Counted from the first letter of the stretch, positions 27,297-36,390 are shown. The stretch: DNA of 52,652 nt from Parcubacteria group bacterium GW2011_GWA2_42_14 (GCA_000998135.1 LCCV01000012.1:1-52652); one strand, 5' to 3'. The notes: a model not told the origin generated them from the sequence alone. Translations and numbers: made by a program.

Positions 27297-28493
27297 TTAC
27301 TCAACTTCAATCTGAAGAGAGGGGCGCACCTGATTGCCCTGCTCCATCTTCTTGATGGACTTTTCGGCCTCAACCGTCATCTGGTCAAGTTCGGAAATGG
27401 TACGGCCCATGCGGTCAAGCGCTTCAATCCTAAACCGCTCAACATCCTTCATGGCGGCATGAATATCGGCAAAAGCAGACTTGAGTTTATCCATGTCAAG
27501 CATGGCTTCCGAGGCCTGCTTATGAATTTCCACGCCCTGGGTTTTCAGAAGTTCGGCATTCTTGGCGATAAGGTCCGAAGTGGTTTTGTTTACTCCAATA
27601 ATCTTGTCCAGAACAATCCTTTGCTTGGCAAGAGCAAAAGCGGCTGTAACTGCAACATTCAAAGCATTGATGGTTACGGTATTGGCCCTATCCACTCCGC
27701 GAACAAGTTCGCGGTTATTCCTGATAATGATTTCATAAACCAGAATTCCCTGCTGATTCACTGCCAGCTGCTGCAACCTGTCCATGACGGTTTGGCGCAG
27801 AGTAAAGAGAAGCTCTTCCTGAAAGAATTTTTTCTTCTCTTCATCCGTTTCGGCCTGAATCTTTCCGGCAAGATTCTTATCAACCAGCTGCAAAAGTTTA
27901 ATCAGCTTTTCAAGCTTCAGAGTCAGTTCCCGCATCTTAATTTGTTCATCCTTAAGGGTTTTGTTGTCCCGAATGAGTTCAAACTTGCCCTTTTCCAGGG
28001 ATGCCACAATCGCGCCAATAACCGTTTGAGCGCTTTCGTATTTCGTGAAATAGCGCTTAAGGGCTTTTCCAGCGACCGGGGTTCTGCCCATAAGGCGCGA
28101 AAGCCATCCGGGCCCGAAATCCCACTTATGAGGGTCAAGCTCTTCCACCTGGATTTTAAGGTCAACCAGGGCGTTGGCAACATCTCCGCCATCAGCGCCC
28201 TTTTTGGCCAAAACCCTGACCTGCTCTTTTAGCATGGCGTTATTCATGAAATCAAGCTGTAATTTACGACCGGCGTTCTCAACTGCCATCCTCCGGTCTT
28301 CCCGTCCCCTTAAATCTTTAGGATTAATGGTTACGAGTTTTGTCGCGTATTCTTCAGCCTGTTTAACCAGTTCCGGGTCGGATTCGTCAACTTGAATCTT
28401 CTCCGGGTCAACCAAGTCAAGGTCTTCTCTTACCTTATTCGGGTCGGCAACCACCAATGGTTTTTCTGCCTGTATCTGAACCATCTCGGGCAT
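27297..28493 (-). CDS. TelA/KlaA family (toxic anion resistance) protein
   Basis: LGRTPVAGKALKRYFTKYES-like region (MGRTPVAGKALKRYFTKYESAQTVI), NRELVRGVDRANTVTINALNVAVTAAFALAKQ. Confidence 0.9.
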   Translation of the reverse strand: MPEMVQIQAEKPLVVADPNKVREDLDLVDPEKIQVDESDPELVKQAEEYATKLVTINPKDLRGREDRRMAVENAGRKLQLDFMNNAMLKEQVRVLAKKGADGGDVANALVDLKIQVEELDPHKWDFGPGWLSRLMGRTPVAGKALKRYFTKYESAQTVIGAIVASLEKGKFELIRDNKTLKDEQIKMRELTLKLEKLIKLLQLVDKNLAGKIQAETDEEKKKFFQEELLFTLRQTVMDRLQQLAVNQQGILVYEIIIRNNRELVRGVDRANTVTINALNVAVTAAFALAKQRIVLDKIIGVNKTTSDLIAKNAELLKTQGVEIHKQASEAMLDMDKLKSAFADIHAAMKDVERFRIEALDRMGRTISELDQMTVEAEKSIKKMEQGNQVRPSLQIEVE

Positions 28494-28561
28494 TCGTTTT
28501 CTCCTTTCCGGCTTTCTGCTTTTTGCAGAATAGCCAGCCCCTTCTTTTTTGGTAGTTCTTG

Positions 28562-29668
28562 CTACTCGGCATCCCGGGAATATTCCCGGGCCCGCTTGGC
28601 AAGCTCTTCAAGTTCCTTACGGGCTGTTTCCAAGTCAACCCTGGCTTCCGAACCTGTTTTCATTTCCATAGCAAGCTTAGCAGTTGTTTCATCAATTTGC
28701 GTCAGCGCTTCTTCATTGCGCGCCAAAAGTTTATTGACCAAATTCATCTGTTTATCATACAAATCCCTGCTCTTTTTAATAGCGGCGATTTCATCCAAAT
28801 CATCCTGTTTGGAACTTTTCTGTCGCTCGAATTCCTTAAGTTTTCGGGCAACATACTCCACATCAATAGCATCAGCGCTTCTCAAAAGATTCACAATATC
28901 GCGAAGGTTGTCTAGAGTAGCCAGATACACCTGTTCGGCCGTTCCGAGGTAGCGGGCGTAAGTAAGCTCGCCCTGATTGAGTTTTCGCGAAAGAATTTCC
29001 TGAAACGCCTCAAATTTTTCTTTCACCTGAACAAATTGTTCTTCGCCCTGGCGCGCGTATTCTTCCCCGCCTTTGATTTCCCTGCATTCGGCAAGTTCTT
29101 CCCGCAAGTTTTCAAGAAGAGAGGCGCGATACTTGGCCATCTCTTCTCTTAACTGCCGGATATACTTGTCGGCCAGAGCATCTTTGCGGACAAAGTAATT
29201 AATGGCCCAGCTTCCTGCTCCGATACCAAGCCCGCCCAAAGCCACGAAGGCAAAGACGGGGCTGATAAGGAACGCGGCAAGACCACCCGCAGCGCCCAAG
29301 GCAATCGGGTAAAGAGTGGTCCAATGCTGAATGGTTGAACTTTTAACAACCTTCCTGATTGCTTCCTGGGAAAAATCCGCAGGAGTCGGCGGTTTAATAG
29401 CCGCCTTTTTTGGGGGGCTAAGACCTGCTTTTTTTGCCGCTACTTCTTTTTGCGAACGAAGCGGTTTATCTTTACCCTTTGAGGGTCCGGAACCGCCAAT
29501 ACTACCGCCTTCCATGCCGCCATCATAAAATTTGTCCATTTTAAAGCATCCTCCTTTCTTGTAGATTTTTTTTATTTGTTTTATGTCTTTTAGAGATTCC
29601 TTTCCTCCCCACGAACTACCGCCACCATCTGTTTCGCCAAAACCGAAATTACCACAGCTATCATCCAT
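28562..29668 (-). CDS. Gly-rich N-terminus, two TM, coiled-coil protein (XpaC-like position)
   Basis: Start at 29668 preceded by AAAGGAGGTGGGCGTG; alternative in-frame start 29539 preceded by AAGAAAGGAGGATGCTTTAAA. Confidence 0.65.
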   Translation of the reverse strand: MDDSCGNFGFGETDGGGSSWGGKESLKDIKQIKKIYKKGGCFKMDKFYDGGMEGGSIGGSGPSKGKDKPLRSQKEVAAKKAGLSPPKKAAIKPPTPADFSQEAIRKVVKSSTIQHWTTLYPIALGAAGGLAAFLISPVFAFVALGGLGIGAGSWAINYFVRKDALADKYIRQLREEMAKYRASLLENLREELAECREIKGGEEYARQGEEQFVQVKEKFEAFQEILSRKLNQGELTYARYLGTAEQVYLATLDNLRDIVNLLRSADAIDVEYVARKLKEFERQKSSKQDDLDEIAAIKKSRDLYDKQMNLVNKLLARNEEALTQIDETTAKLAMEMKTGSEARVDLETARKELEELAKRAREYSRDAE

Positions 29669-29710
29669 CACGCCCACCTCCTTTGCTTCCTTCATTTTTT
29701 ATTTTCATAT

Positions 29711-31288
29711 TTAGTAAACTTCCGATACCAGAGAAATTTCCACGCGCGGAAGGCGGTAACTATAAGTCCGGCTGGATTCGCCTGGCTGTCTTGGCAGGGG
29801 CCGTTCTGAACCGAGTCCTACGGCATGAAGCCGATTGGCATCAACCGAATAAGTAACAACAAGGTAGCGGGCAACGCTTTCGGCGCGTTCCTGTGAGAGA
29901 TTCCGGTTCATAACCGGGTCTCCCTCAATACTGGTATGCCCCTTAATCACAACCCGAAAATTCGGATAATGCTTCAGGGTTTCGGCAACGCGGTCAATTT
30001 CTTCTTTACCCTGAATCCCCATGTCGGCCGTTCCTGATTGAAACGTAACCGGCTGGATTTTCAACGTTCCGATTTCACGAAGCGCGTTCCAGCCATCCTC
30101 GCCCAAAAGCGCAAACCTTGCTTCCAAAGAATTGGCCGGGGATGATTGTCCCGTATTTTTTGCTCCCGGCGTCGTAAATCCGGCAAAACCTTTGGTGAAA
30201 AGTTCCTTTATATATTCTTTTTCGGTCAAACGATACGGGTCTCCTTGAGGAATCGGATTTTTTGCAAAATCTCCGCTTTGCATCAGAATTCGTACGGTTG
30301 AATCAATCGTATCAACAAGGCCCTGGTCGGCATATCCGCCGTCAGACGAAATGCCAAACCACTCCTGGGCGTTTTCCGTAAGAGTTGCCCAATGAATGCC
30401 TTTTAGGAGCGAATCAACGGCGTTTGCGGAAAGTCCGCTTTGAGCCATGATTTCTTTTTTCAAAAATTCCGGCTCATCGCGATACATCTTCAAAACCTTG
30501 AAATAGGTTTCCAAAAGCATTTTAACGACTCCGCTGTTTTTTTCGGAAAACTTTCTATTCACCAACAAAATATCCACAATCAAACGTTCGGTCTGGTCCG
30601 TTCCTAAAAGTTTAACTATTCCTTTTTTAGCAAGCGCTTTGGAAACATCCGGCTCCCACAAAATAGCCACATCGGCCTTGCGGTCAAGCAGTTTCTTTAA
30701 GGCCTCTTCCGAACCGTTGGTTTCAATTCTTTTATCGCCCTTAGGCAAAAGTTCGGGCACATCAAAGTGTACGACCGCTGCCTTGCCAAGATGATGGCTT
30801 GGAGAGTTTGGAGTAAAGGCCACGCGAATATCAGCGCGGCCCTTAAGAGCATCCAGACTTGAAACTTTATCCTGCCAGGCCAAAATCGCGTCTCCGCCTT
30901 TTGATTTATCAATTACAACGCCTATAACTCCGGGAAAATCAAAGGGTGCCGCGTTTAAAATATATGAGTCAACCGTAGCCACGGCAAATTCAATCTCACC
31001 CTTATAAAGCTTTTCCATGCGTTTGGCATAGTCAGCTTTATCATCAAGGCACTCAAGCACCCAGCCGGAAACGCGCATCCGTTTTTTCATCTCGGATGAG
31101 CAAAGTGGAACATAGCCCGCCCAGTTATCCATGGCAATTTTAATTTTACCCTTGGTTTCCCGTGCATCGCTGGTTTTTTGCTGGCGGGTATCATCCCAAA
31201 TTGGCTTACCAAAGAAAAACCCCACAACTACAAGAGAAAAAATGATAAAAACAGCAATAGCGCTTTTAAGGTTTCCGCTCATACTCAA
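29711..31288 (-). CDS. Solute-binding protein fused to C-terminal OmpA-like domain
   Basis: KGKIKIAMDNWAGYVPL...VDILLVNRKFSEKNSG then FRVVIKGHTSIEGDPVMNRNLSQERAESVARYLV...LGSERPL. Confidence 0.85.
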   Translation of the reverse strand: MSMSGNLKSAIAVFIIFSLVVVGFFFGKPIWDDTRQQKTSDARETKGKIKIAMDNWAGYVPLCSSEMKKRMRVSGWVLECLDDKADYAKRMEKLYKGEIEFAVATVDSYILNAAPFDFPGVIGVVIDKSKGGDAILAWQDKVSSLDALKGRADIRVAFTPNSPSHHLGKAAVVHFDVPELLPKGDKRIETNGSEEALKKLLDRKADVAILWEPDVSKALAKKGIVKLLGTDQTERLIVDILLVNRKFSEKNSGVVKMLLETYFKVLKMYRDEPEFLKKEIMAQSGLSANAVDSLLKGIHWATLTENAQEWFGISSDGGYADQGLVDTIDSTVRILMQSGDFAKNPIPQGDPYRLTEKEYIKELFTKGFAGFTTPGAKNTGQSSPANSLEARFALLGEDGWNALREIGTLKIQPVTFQSGTADMGIQGKEEIDRVAETLKHYPNFRVVIKGHTSIEGDPVMNRNLSQERAESVARYLVVTYSVDANRLHAVGLGSERPLPRQPGESSRTYSYRLPRVEISLVSEVY

Positions 31289-31378
31289 TTCCTCCCTTTG
31301 ACGCGTATTTAGCGCGTATTTATTATTAAAATGTCAAGTTACACACTGCCTAAATATGTATCACGATAAAAACCGTTT

Positions 31379-31397
31379 GTCAAGGCACTCCCTTGAC
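31379..31397. promoter_or_regulatory. Divergent -35 palindrome
   Basis: GTCAAGG-cactc-CCTTGAC between oppositely oriented operons; plus-strand TTGACT-N17-TATAGT. Confidence 0.55.
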
Positions 31398-31468
31398 TTT
31401 TGATTTAAAATATAGTACTTTATTAAACAGGCATAAAATACGCTCTTTGAAAATTGGAGATATGAAAC

Positions 31469-33070
31469 ATGACAGATAAAGAATTTGAAGAATTTTTGGA
31501 CCAATCCGGCTTATCCCATTTAAAGCCGTTCATTTCCAATACGGCCGAGGTTGCTCAAAAACTTTCCCGTATACCAACGGGGGCTGCCAAAAATGTTCCA
31601 GAATTGTTGCAAGCGCTTCGCCAAGCCCAGGATAAAATCTCCGAACAAGATGGTGAAATAAAACGGCTTTCAGGTTTTCCTTTAGCGCACGCGGTAGTTA
31701 TTTTTAGCGATGAAACTTCCGGAGATTCTCCGGTATCGCCACACCCGCTTCTCATTATGCACGAAGGAAGAGTTATTGAAGTTCTGCCTCCGCCAAATAA
31801 AAAAATCAAAGCCGGCGACATTGTAAAAATTTCTCCCAAGACAACGCAGATTATTGATGTGGCCTCAGGTCCCCACCCTGGAGGAGTGGCGACAATTCAC
31901 CGCGTTCTGGACACTTTCTTAAGCGAGGCCAATTATCAGGGCGTTACGCGAATTGTCGTAAACGGAAAATTTGCCAACCAGCTTGAAGCCGGAGACCGCG
32001 TTAAAGTTGACTCAAGCGCTTCTGTTATTCTTGAACGTTTGTCGCGGGATGAAGACCGCTACCGTTTTTCCGAGGAAACAAATATTTCGTGGGATGATAT
32101 CGGGGGACTGGAAGAAGCGAAGGAACAATTGATTGAAGCGATTGAACTGCCCTATAAAGAACCGGAACTATTCGCTTTCTATAATAAAAAACCAATTAAA
32201 GGAATTATTCTTTACGGACCGCCGGGTTGCGGCAAAACAATGCTTGGCAAAGCGGCTTTTACCTCGCTTGCCCGCACTCACGACAATAAAGGCATTGCCA
32301 CGGGATTCTTGAGCATCAAAGGTCCGGAAATTCTTGACCGTTATGTGGGAGCGGCAGAGGCAACCATCAGGCAGATTTTCTGGCAAGCCAAGATGCATGA
32401 AAAAAAATACGGATACCCTGCCATCATCTTTATTGACGAAGCCGATGCTATTCTTTATGAGCGTGGAAGCGGACGAAGCTCGGATATTGAGCGAACGATT
32501 GTTCCCGCGTTTCTCGCGGAAATGGACGGGCTTTCCAAATCGGGCGCTATCGTGATTCTGGCAACAAACCGGCCGGATGTTCTTGACCGGGCCGTAATAC
32601 GAAACGGCAGAATGGACAGAAAAATCAAAGTCACGAGGCCAACCAGGGCAAGTGCCGCCACAATTTTTGAGCTCAACTTCAAAAAAATTCCTTTTGCGGA
32701 AAATACGAGCAAGCGTGAAATGGCCGAATTTGCTGTTAAAGAACTTTTCTCGGAAAAATACGCTCTTTATGAAATTACGCTTGACGGTTCCCGCGCCGGC
32801 GAAATCATCAAGTTCACGCTTTCCAATATGGTTAATGGCGCCATGATTGCTGGAATCGCCGACCAATCTTCCTCCGTAGCATTTCATAGGGATAGAAAAG
32901 AAAAAACCAAACAAGGCATTGTGAAAGATGACGTTATCAAAGCAACGGAAAGCATTTTCCGCGAGTCCCTGGATTTGGACCAAAATAAGGAACTGGATGA
33001 ATACATCCATGATTATCTTGAAAATGTGGAAATCGGCGGAATCAAAAAATTGAAGCAGACGATGAAATAG
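31469..33070 (+). CDS. ARC/Mpa-like AAA ATPase (coiled coil, OB-like, AAA)
   Basis: EETNISWDDIGGLEEAKEQLIEAIELPYKEPELF; GIILYGPPGCGKT; YVGAAEATIRQIFWQAK...FIDEADAILYERGSGRSSDIERTIVPAFLAEMDGL. Confidence 0.85.
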   Translation: MTDKEFEEFLDQSGLSHLKPFISNTAEVAQKLSRIPTGAAKNVPELLQALRQAQDKISEQDGEIKRLSGFPLAHAVVIFSDETSGDSPVSPHPLLIMHEGRVIEVLPPPNKKIKAGDIVKISPKTTQIIDVASGPHPGGVATIHRVLDTFLSEANYQGVTRIVVNGKFANQLEAGDRVKVDSSASVILERLSRDEDRYRFSEETNISWDDIGGLEEAKEQLIEAIELPYKEPELFAFYNKKPIKGIILYGPPGCGKTMLGKAAFTSLARTHDNKGIATGFLSIKGPEILDRYVGAAEATIRQIFWQAKMHEKKYGYPAIIFIDEADAILYERGSGRSSDIERTIVPAFLAEMDGLSKSGAIVILATNRPDVLDRAVIRNGRMDRKIKVTRPTRASAATIFELNFKKIPFAENTSKREMAEFAVKELFSEKYALYEITLDGSRAGEIIKFTLSNMVNGAMIAGIADQSSSVAFHRDRKEKTKQGIVKDDVIKATESIFRESLDLDQNKELDEYIHDYLENVEIGGIKKLKQTMK

Positions 33071-33080
33071 ATTATTATGA

Positions 33081-33101
33081 CCGCGCACCAGAGGTGCGCG
33101 G
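33081..33101 (+). terminator. Terminator of the ARC-like gene
   Basis: CCGCGCACC-aga-GGTGCGCGG followed by TATTTTATTTT. Confidence 0.75.
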
Positions 33102-33210
33102 TATTTTATTTTCATCCGCAATTCACCCCCGCAGCAAGTCTAATGACCCATAATGACCAACGGATTACGGCCTACGGCCGCAGGGAATTCCTGCAGACGA
33201 AATTAAAATA

Positions 33211-33242
33211 TCCCTGCTATGTGCTTAAGCGCATAGCAGGGA
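33211..33242 (+). terminator. Second terminator-like hairpin
   Basis: TCCCTGCTATGTGC-ttaa-GCGCATAGCAGGGA followed by A-rich sequence; long palindrome. Confidence 0.4.
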
Positions 33243-33331
33243 TAAAAAAAAGAACTTACGATTAGATATTTAGCCCTGTGAGAGTTTATTATTCAAACTT
33301 GTAGAGAATATATCTAAAAAGGAAATAAAAA

Positions 33332-33352
33332 AGGAGTTCATAATGAACTCCT
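33332..33352 (-). terminator. Terminator of the VWA operon
   Basis: Reverse strand AGGAGTTCA-tta-TGAACTCCTTTTTTATTT. Confidence 0.7.
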
Positions 33353-33356
33353 ACTG

Positions 33357-34142
33357 CTACTGCTTTTCAAAAACCGTCGCGTCAAATACCGGGGACTCCG
33401 CCAACACCTCTTTAAGTCCTTGGCGGAGCGAATCCAGGTCGCGCGCTTCCTGGTAAGTCACCCTTCCAGGCTGATTCAGAGAATGCTTTTCACCGATGCA
33501 AAATCCGATTGTTGTAAGAGTTACCGGAGAATTCTTTAACATGTAGTTGACGATTGATGTGGGGTCTTCTCCCATATTAGCTTCGCCGTCGGTAACCACC
33601 GCCATACGGTAAACACCGTAACCGAGTTGCCGGCGCGCCTGCTCTTCAATTTTCTCGTAAGCAAGCTTGATGGCGCTGTAAAGCGGAGTTCCGCCGTCAG
33701 CTTTGAGATTTCCTATCGCTCTCACAAAATCTTCGCGATTCTTCGGGCCCGAACCAAGAGGCACCACTTCACGAATTCCGTCTCTTGAAAAAATGAGAAG
33801 GCCGAGATTGGCGCCGGCAGGCACGGTCTTGGCAAACTCCATAAGGGCTTGTTTCCCCACAACCACTTTTTCCTGATTACTTCCGCACGCTTTTTGGCCC
33901 ATACTTCCCGAATCGTCAACAACAATGTAATAATTTTCAACCAAAACATTTTCTGCCAACTGAACTTCTTTGCCCTTAGGCGCGGGAGTTGGCCAAGCCG
34001 TAACATCTTGAAATTGACCCGACAATTTTCCGTTTGAATCAACGGAACCGCTATTGGTTGATTGAGTCGGCGGAGAATCGCATCCCCATACCGCTAAAGA
34101 TACTGCTAAAGCGAAAATTGGGAGAAGGATAATCTTTTTCAT
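33357..34142 (-). CDS. VWA-domain lipoprotein
   Basis: Lipobox-like LAVWGC; MIDAS YYIVVDDSGSMG; GGTPLYSAIKLA; VVTDGEAN. Confidence 0.88.
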   Translation of the reverse strand: MKKIILLPIFALAVSLAVWGCDSPPTQSTNSGSVDSNGKLSGQFQDVTAWPTPAPKGKEVQLAENVLVENYYIVVDDSGSMGQKACGSNQEKVVVGKQALMEFAKTVPAGANLGLLIFSRDGIREVVPLGSGPKNREDFVRAIGNLKADGGTPLYSAIKLAYEKIEEQARRQLGYGVYRMAVVTDGEANMGEDPTSIVNYMLKNSPVTLTTIGFCIGEKHSLNQPGRVTYQEARDLDSLRQGLKEVLAESPVFDATVFEKQ

Positions 34143-34165
34143 GGCTTTTTCTCCCGTCCTCTTCC

Positions 34166-35914
34166 TTAAAGCGGCTTAAACGCGGAAGATTCGGCTTCAA
34201 TCTGGATAATACGGAATTCCACGCGCATATTATTTCGCCATTCCTGCTCGGTCTTAGGGGCGCACGGGTCATTTCCGCACATTCCGTTTCTGGCCTTATC
34301 AATACCGTGTCCCACGACCACAAACTGCGACGCGTCTACCGTAATGCCTCTTTTCCTGGCATAAGCAATGACGCTGTCGCGAACGGCATTTGCCCGAGCC
34401 ATGCTCAAATTCTTGGCCGCCTGTCTGGTTCTGGATAAAACAACATCCGATTCACCGGACTTCTTGCTCTTAAGATAACCCAAGGGATCGCTATGCCCTT
34501 CAACAGTAATGACCGCTCCTCCATAAGTAGCGGCAAGATCCACCACCTTAGCAAACGATTCAGCGTAAGATTCAAACGGAAAAGAATTTTGGTTCGGCTG
34601 AAAATAAACTTCAAAGGAGAAAAGCTCACCTTCGGTCAAAGTTCCCTGTTTCTGCTTTTTATCAATAACTTTGGCAACTTCGTCTTTTTCAAACTTCGGC
34701 GCTTCAACACCGGCCACATCAGAAAGTCCGGCCTTGAGCCGATTATAGTCCCACTTGGCATGGTCCAAAGAAGTGCGCTTAGACAAAAGCCCGATAGCGG
34801 CAAAAGCGTTCTGGATTTCGGCAGTGCGTTTGTCAAAGTTACGCAGGTAATTAGGGTCCCCGAAAAACTTCACGTTTCCGCGATATCCCACAAATTCAGC
34901 ATCGCCATAAAGCCCTTCAGCGTCAGCTACGGCTTTATCGCTATCAAGAAGAATATCGGCAACCGCGGTAAATGCCTTCTTATATTCAACCGCGCGAGAA
35001 CTCTTATTCTTTACTAAACCCCGAAGCGATTCTTCGGCAATGAGCAATCCGTGAAAAAACTTTTCCACTTCGACCCTATGCGCCTGAAAATAATCGGCCC
35101 TAACCGCGTAAACGTCGGCAATAATGCGGTTGGCGGTCTTGGTGGTAAGAAGAATCTTGGCTCCCTTAACCGATTTTTCCGCGCCGGTGCCGACAGCACC
35201 GCCCGATGTTAATTCCGTGGCATCGGGGATAATAACCATAGCGGCATCAACGCTTTTATCATTCCGGAGGGCCGCGGCCGGAGTATCATCCGTGCCGGTA
35301 AGGTCCTTGGTCCATTTAATGGTTACGTCTTTCATGGAAAGACCGGCATCGGCCAGAATCTTTCCCAAATAATCAACATGCGGGCCATATGCCTGAACGG
35401 CGATAGTTTTGCCCTTAAGATCTTTCGCGGTTCTGATATAAGGATTACCCTTGACATCAAATGCCCGAACCGTCAAAGTGTCTCCGCCGTTTGATTCGGT
35501 CATTTGATAAACAACCACGGGTCTGGTTCTAGGGTCGCGATGCAAAACTTCAACGGCCATGTTAATCATTCCCATGGTGCCGCGAAGATAGGGTGTTTCT
35601 CCGCGCATATACATCTCAACTTGTTTCTTGAAATCATCTTCGCGGAAAAGTTTGAAATTCAGTCCTTCTTTTTCAAAAATGCTTCCTTTGACCGTGGTGC
35701 GCGAGTTGCCGTTGGCATAAATAGTGGCAATATCGCCCCCCCAGGTAATTAAGGGCAATTGAACCGGACCACCGGTTTTTACTTCGCCAACCTGGGTATT
35801 GATGGCTTGAGACAAAGGCGGAGCATCAACGTACTTTATAGCAGGAGCCGCAAAAACTCCACCAACCAAACTTATGCAAACAACAAGTGCCGTAAGAATT
35901 ACCAATTTTCTCAT
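34166..35914 (-). CDS. NMT1-like solute-binding protein fused to C-terminal OmpA-like domain
   Basis: Signal peptide; PYIRTAKDLKGKTIAVQAYGPHVDYLGKILADAGL; C-terminal ITVEGHSDPLGYLKSKKSGESDVVLSRTRQAAKNLSMARANAVRDSVI. Confidence 0.85.
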   Translation of the reverse strand: MRKLVILTALVVCISLVGGVFAAPAIKYVDAPPLSQAINTQVGEVKTGGPVQLPLITWGGDIATIYANGNSRTTVKGSIFEKEGLNFKLFREDDFKKQVEMYMRGETPYLRGTMGMINMAVEVLHRDPRTRPVVVYQMTESNGGDTLTVRAFDVKGNPYIRTAKDLKGKTIAVQAYGPHVDYLGKILADAGLSMKDVTIKWTKDLTGTDDTPAAALRNDKSVDAAMVIIPDATELTSGGAVGTGAEKSVKGAKILLTTKTANRIIADVYAVRADYFQAHRVEVEKFFHGLLIAEESLRGLVKNKSSRAVEYKKAFTAVADILLDSDKAVADAEGLYGDAEFVGYRGNVKFFGDPNYLRNFDKRTAEIQNAFAAIGLLSKRTSLDHAKWDYNRLKAGLSDVAGVEAPKFEKDEVAKVIDKKQKQGTLTEGELFSFEVYFQPNQNSFPFESYAESFAKVVDLAATYGGAVITVEGHSDPLGYLKSKKSGESDVVLSRTRQAAKNLSMARANAVRDSVIAYARKRGITVDASQFVVVGHGIDKARNGMCGNDPCAPKTEQEWRNNMRVEFRIIQIEAESSAFKPL

Positions 35915-36067
35915 TGCTTTTTTCTCCTTGCCCGACCCGGAGGGTTTAGGGCTTTTTGGCCATACCGTCTCAAGCGGAATTAGGCCGTTTTTTAGGTTTT
36001 AAAGGTACATTTTCTAATATTTCTAGCCGGTTAGCCGCAATTTTCACAGCATACCGGTTCGCGATTA

Positions 36068-36096
36068 ATTATAATCTAAACACAAAATAATGTCAA
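36068..36096 (-). promoter_or_regulatory. Consensus sigma70-type promoter for the SBP-OmpA/VWA operon
   Basis: Reverse strand TTGACA-N17-TATAAT, perfect consensus hexamers. Confidence 0.7.
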
Positions 36097-36100
36097 CCTC

Positions 36101-36130
36101 TTGACAAGATGGCAATTTATATGCTATAAT
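36101..36130 (+). promoter_or_regulatory. Sigma70-type promoter for candidate ncRNA
   Basis: TTGACA (36101-36106)-N18-TATAAT (36125-36130). Confidence 0.65.
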
Positions 36131-36136
36131 GAAAAT

Positions 36137-36390
36137 GGCCAGAATGGGGTAAAAGATAACCCCAAACTGACCAACCCAGCTGAGCTGGGTCAACAAAATA
36201 GCCCTAAATCGCCAACCGGGGCGAAGGGGCAACTATCATACAACGGAGGCAAAACTAATGTGGAGTAGGGGCTAAATCTCTTTCACTGATTAAAAAATTA
36301 AAGACGCGCCCCAATTCTACTACTTCCAACCAAAAAAGCCCCGTTCCTTTTCCATAGGCCGAGCGTTCAACGCTTCGGCCTCTTCTTTTT
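36137..36390 (+). ncRNA. Candidate structured ncRNA or leader transcript
   Basis: Promoter upstream, hairpins GGGGT/ACCCC (36146-36163) and ACCCAGC-tga-GCTGGGT (36174-36190), terminator AGGCCGAGCG-ttcaa-CGCTTCGGCCT + TCTTCTTTTT (36356-36390); no ORF of normal size on +. Confidence 0.5.

Noticed and set aside
27108-28232. 374-aa plus ORF
   Set aside because: Antisense to TelA and the solute-binding protein; no recognisable domain, composition typical of a shadow ORF.
32168-33121. 317-aa minus ORF
   Set aside because: Antisense to the ARC-like AAA ATPase, no domain signature.
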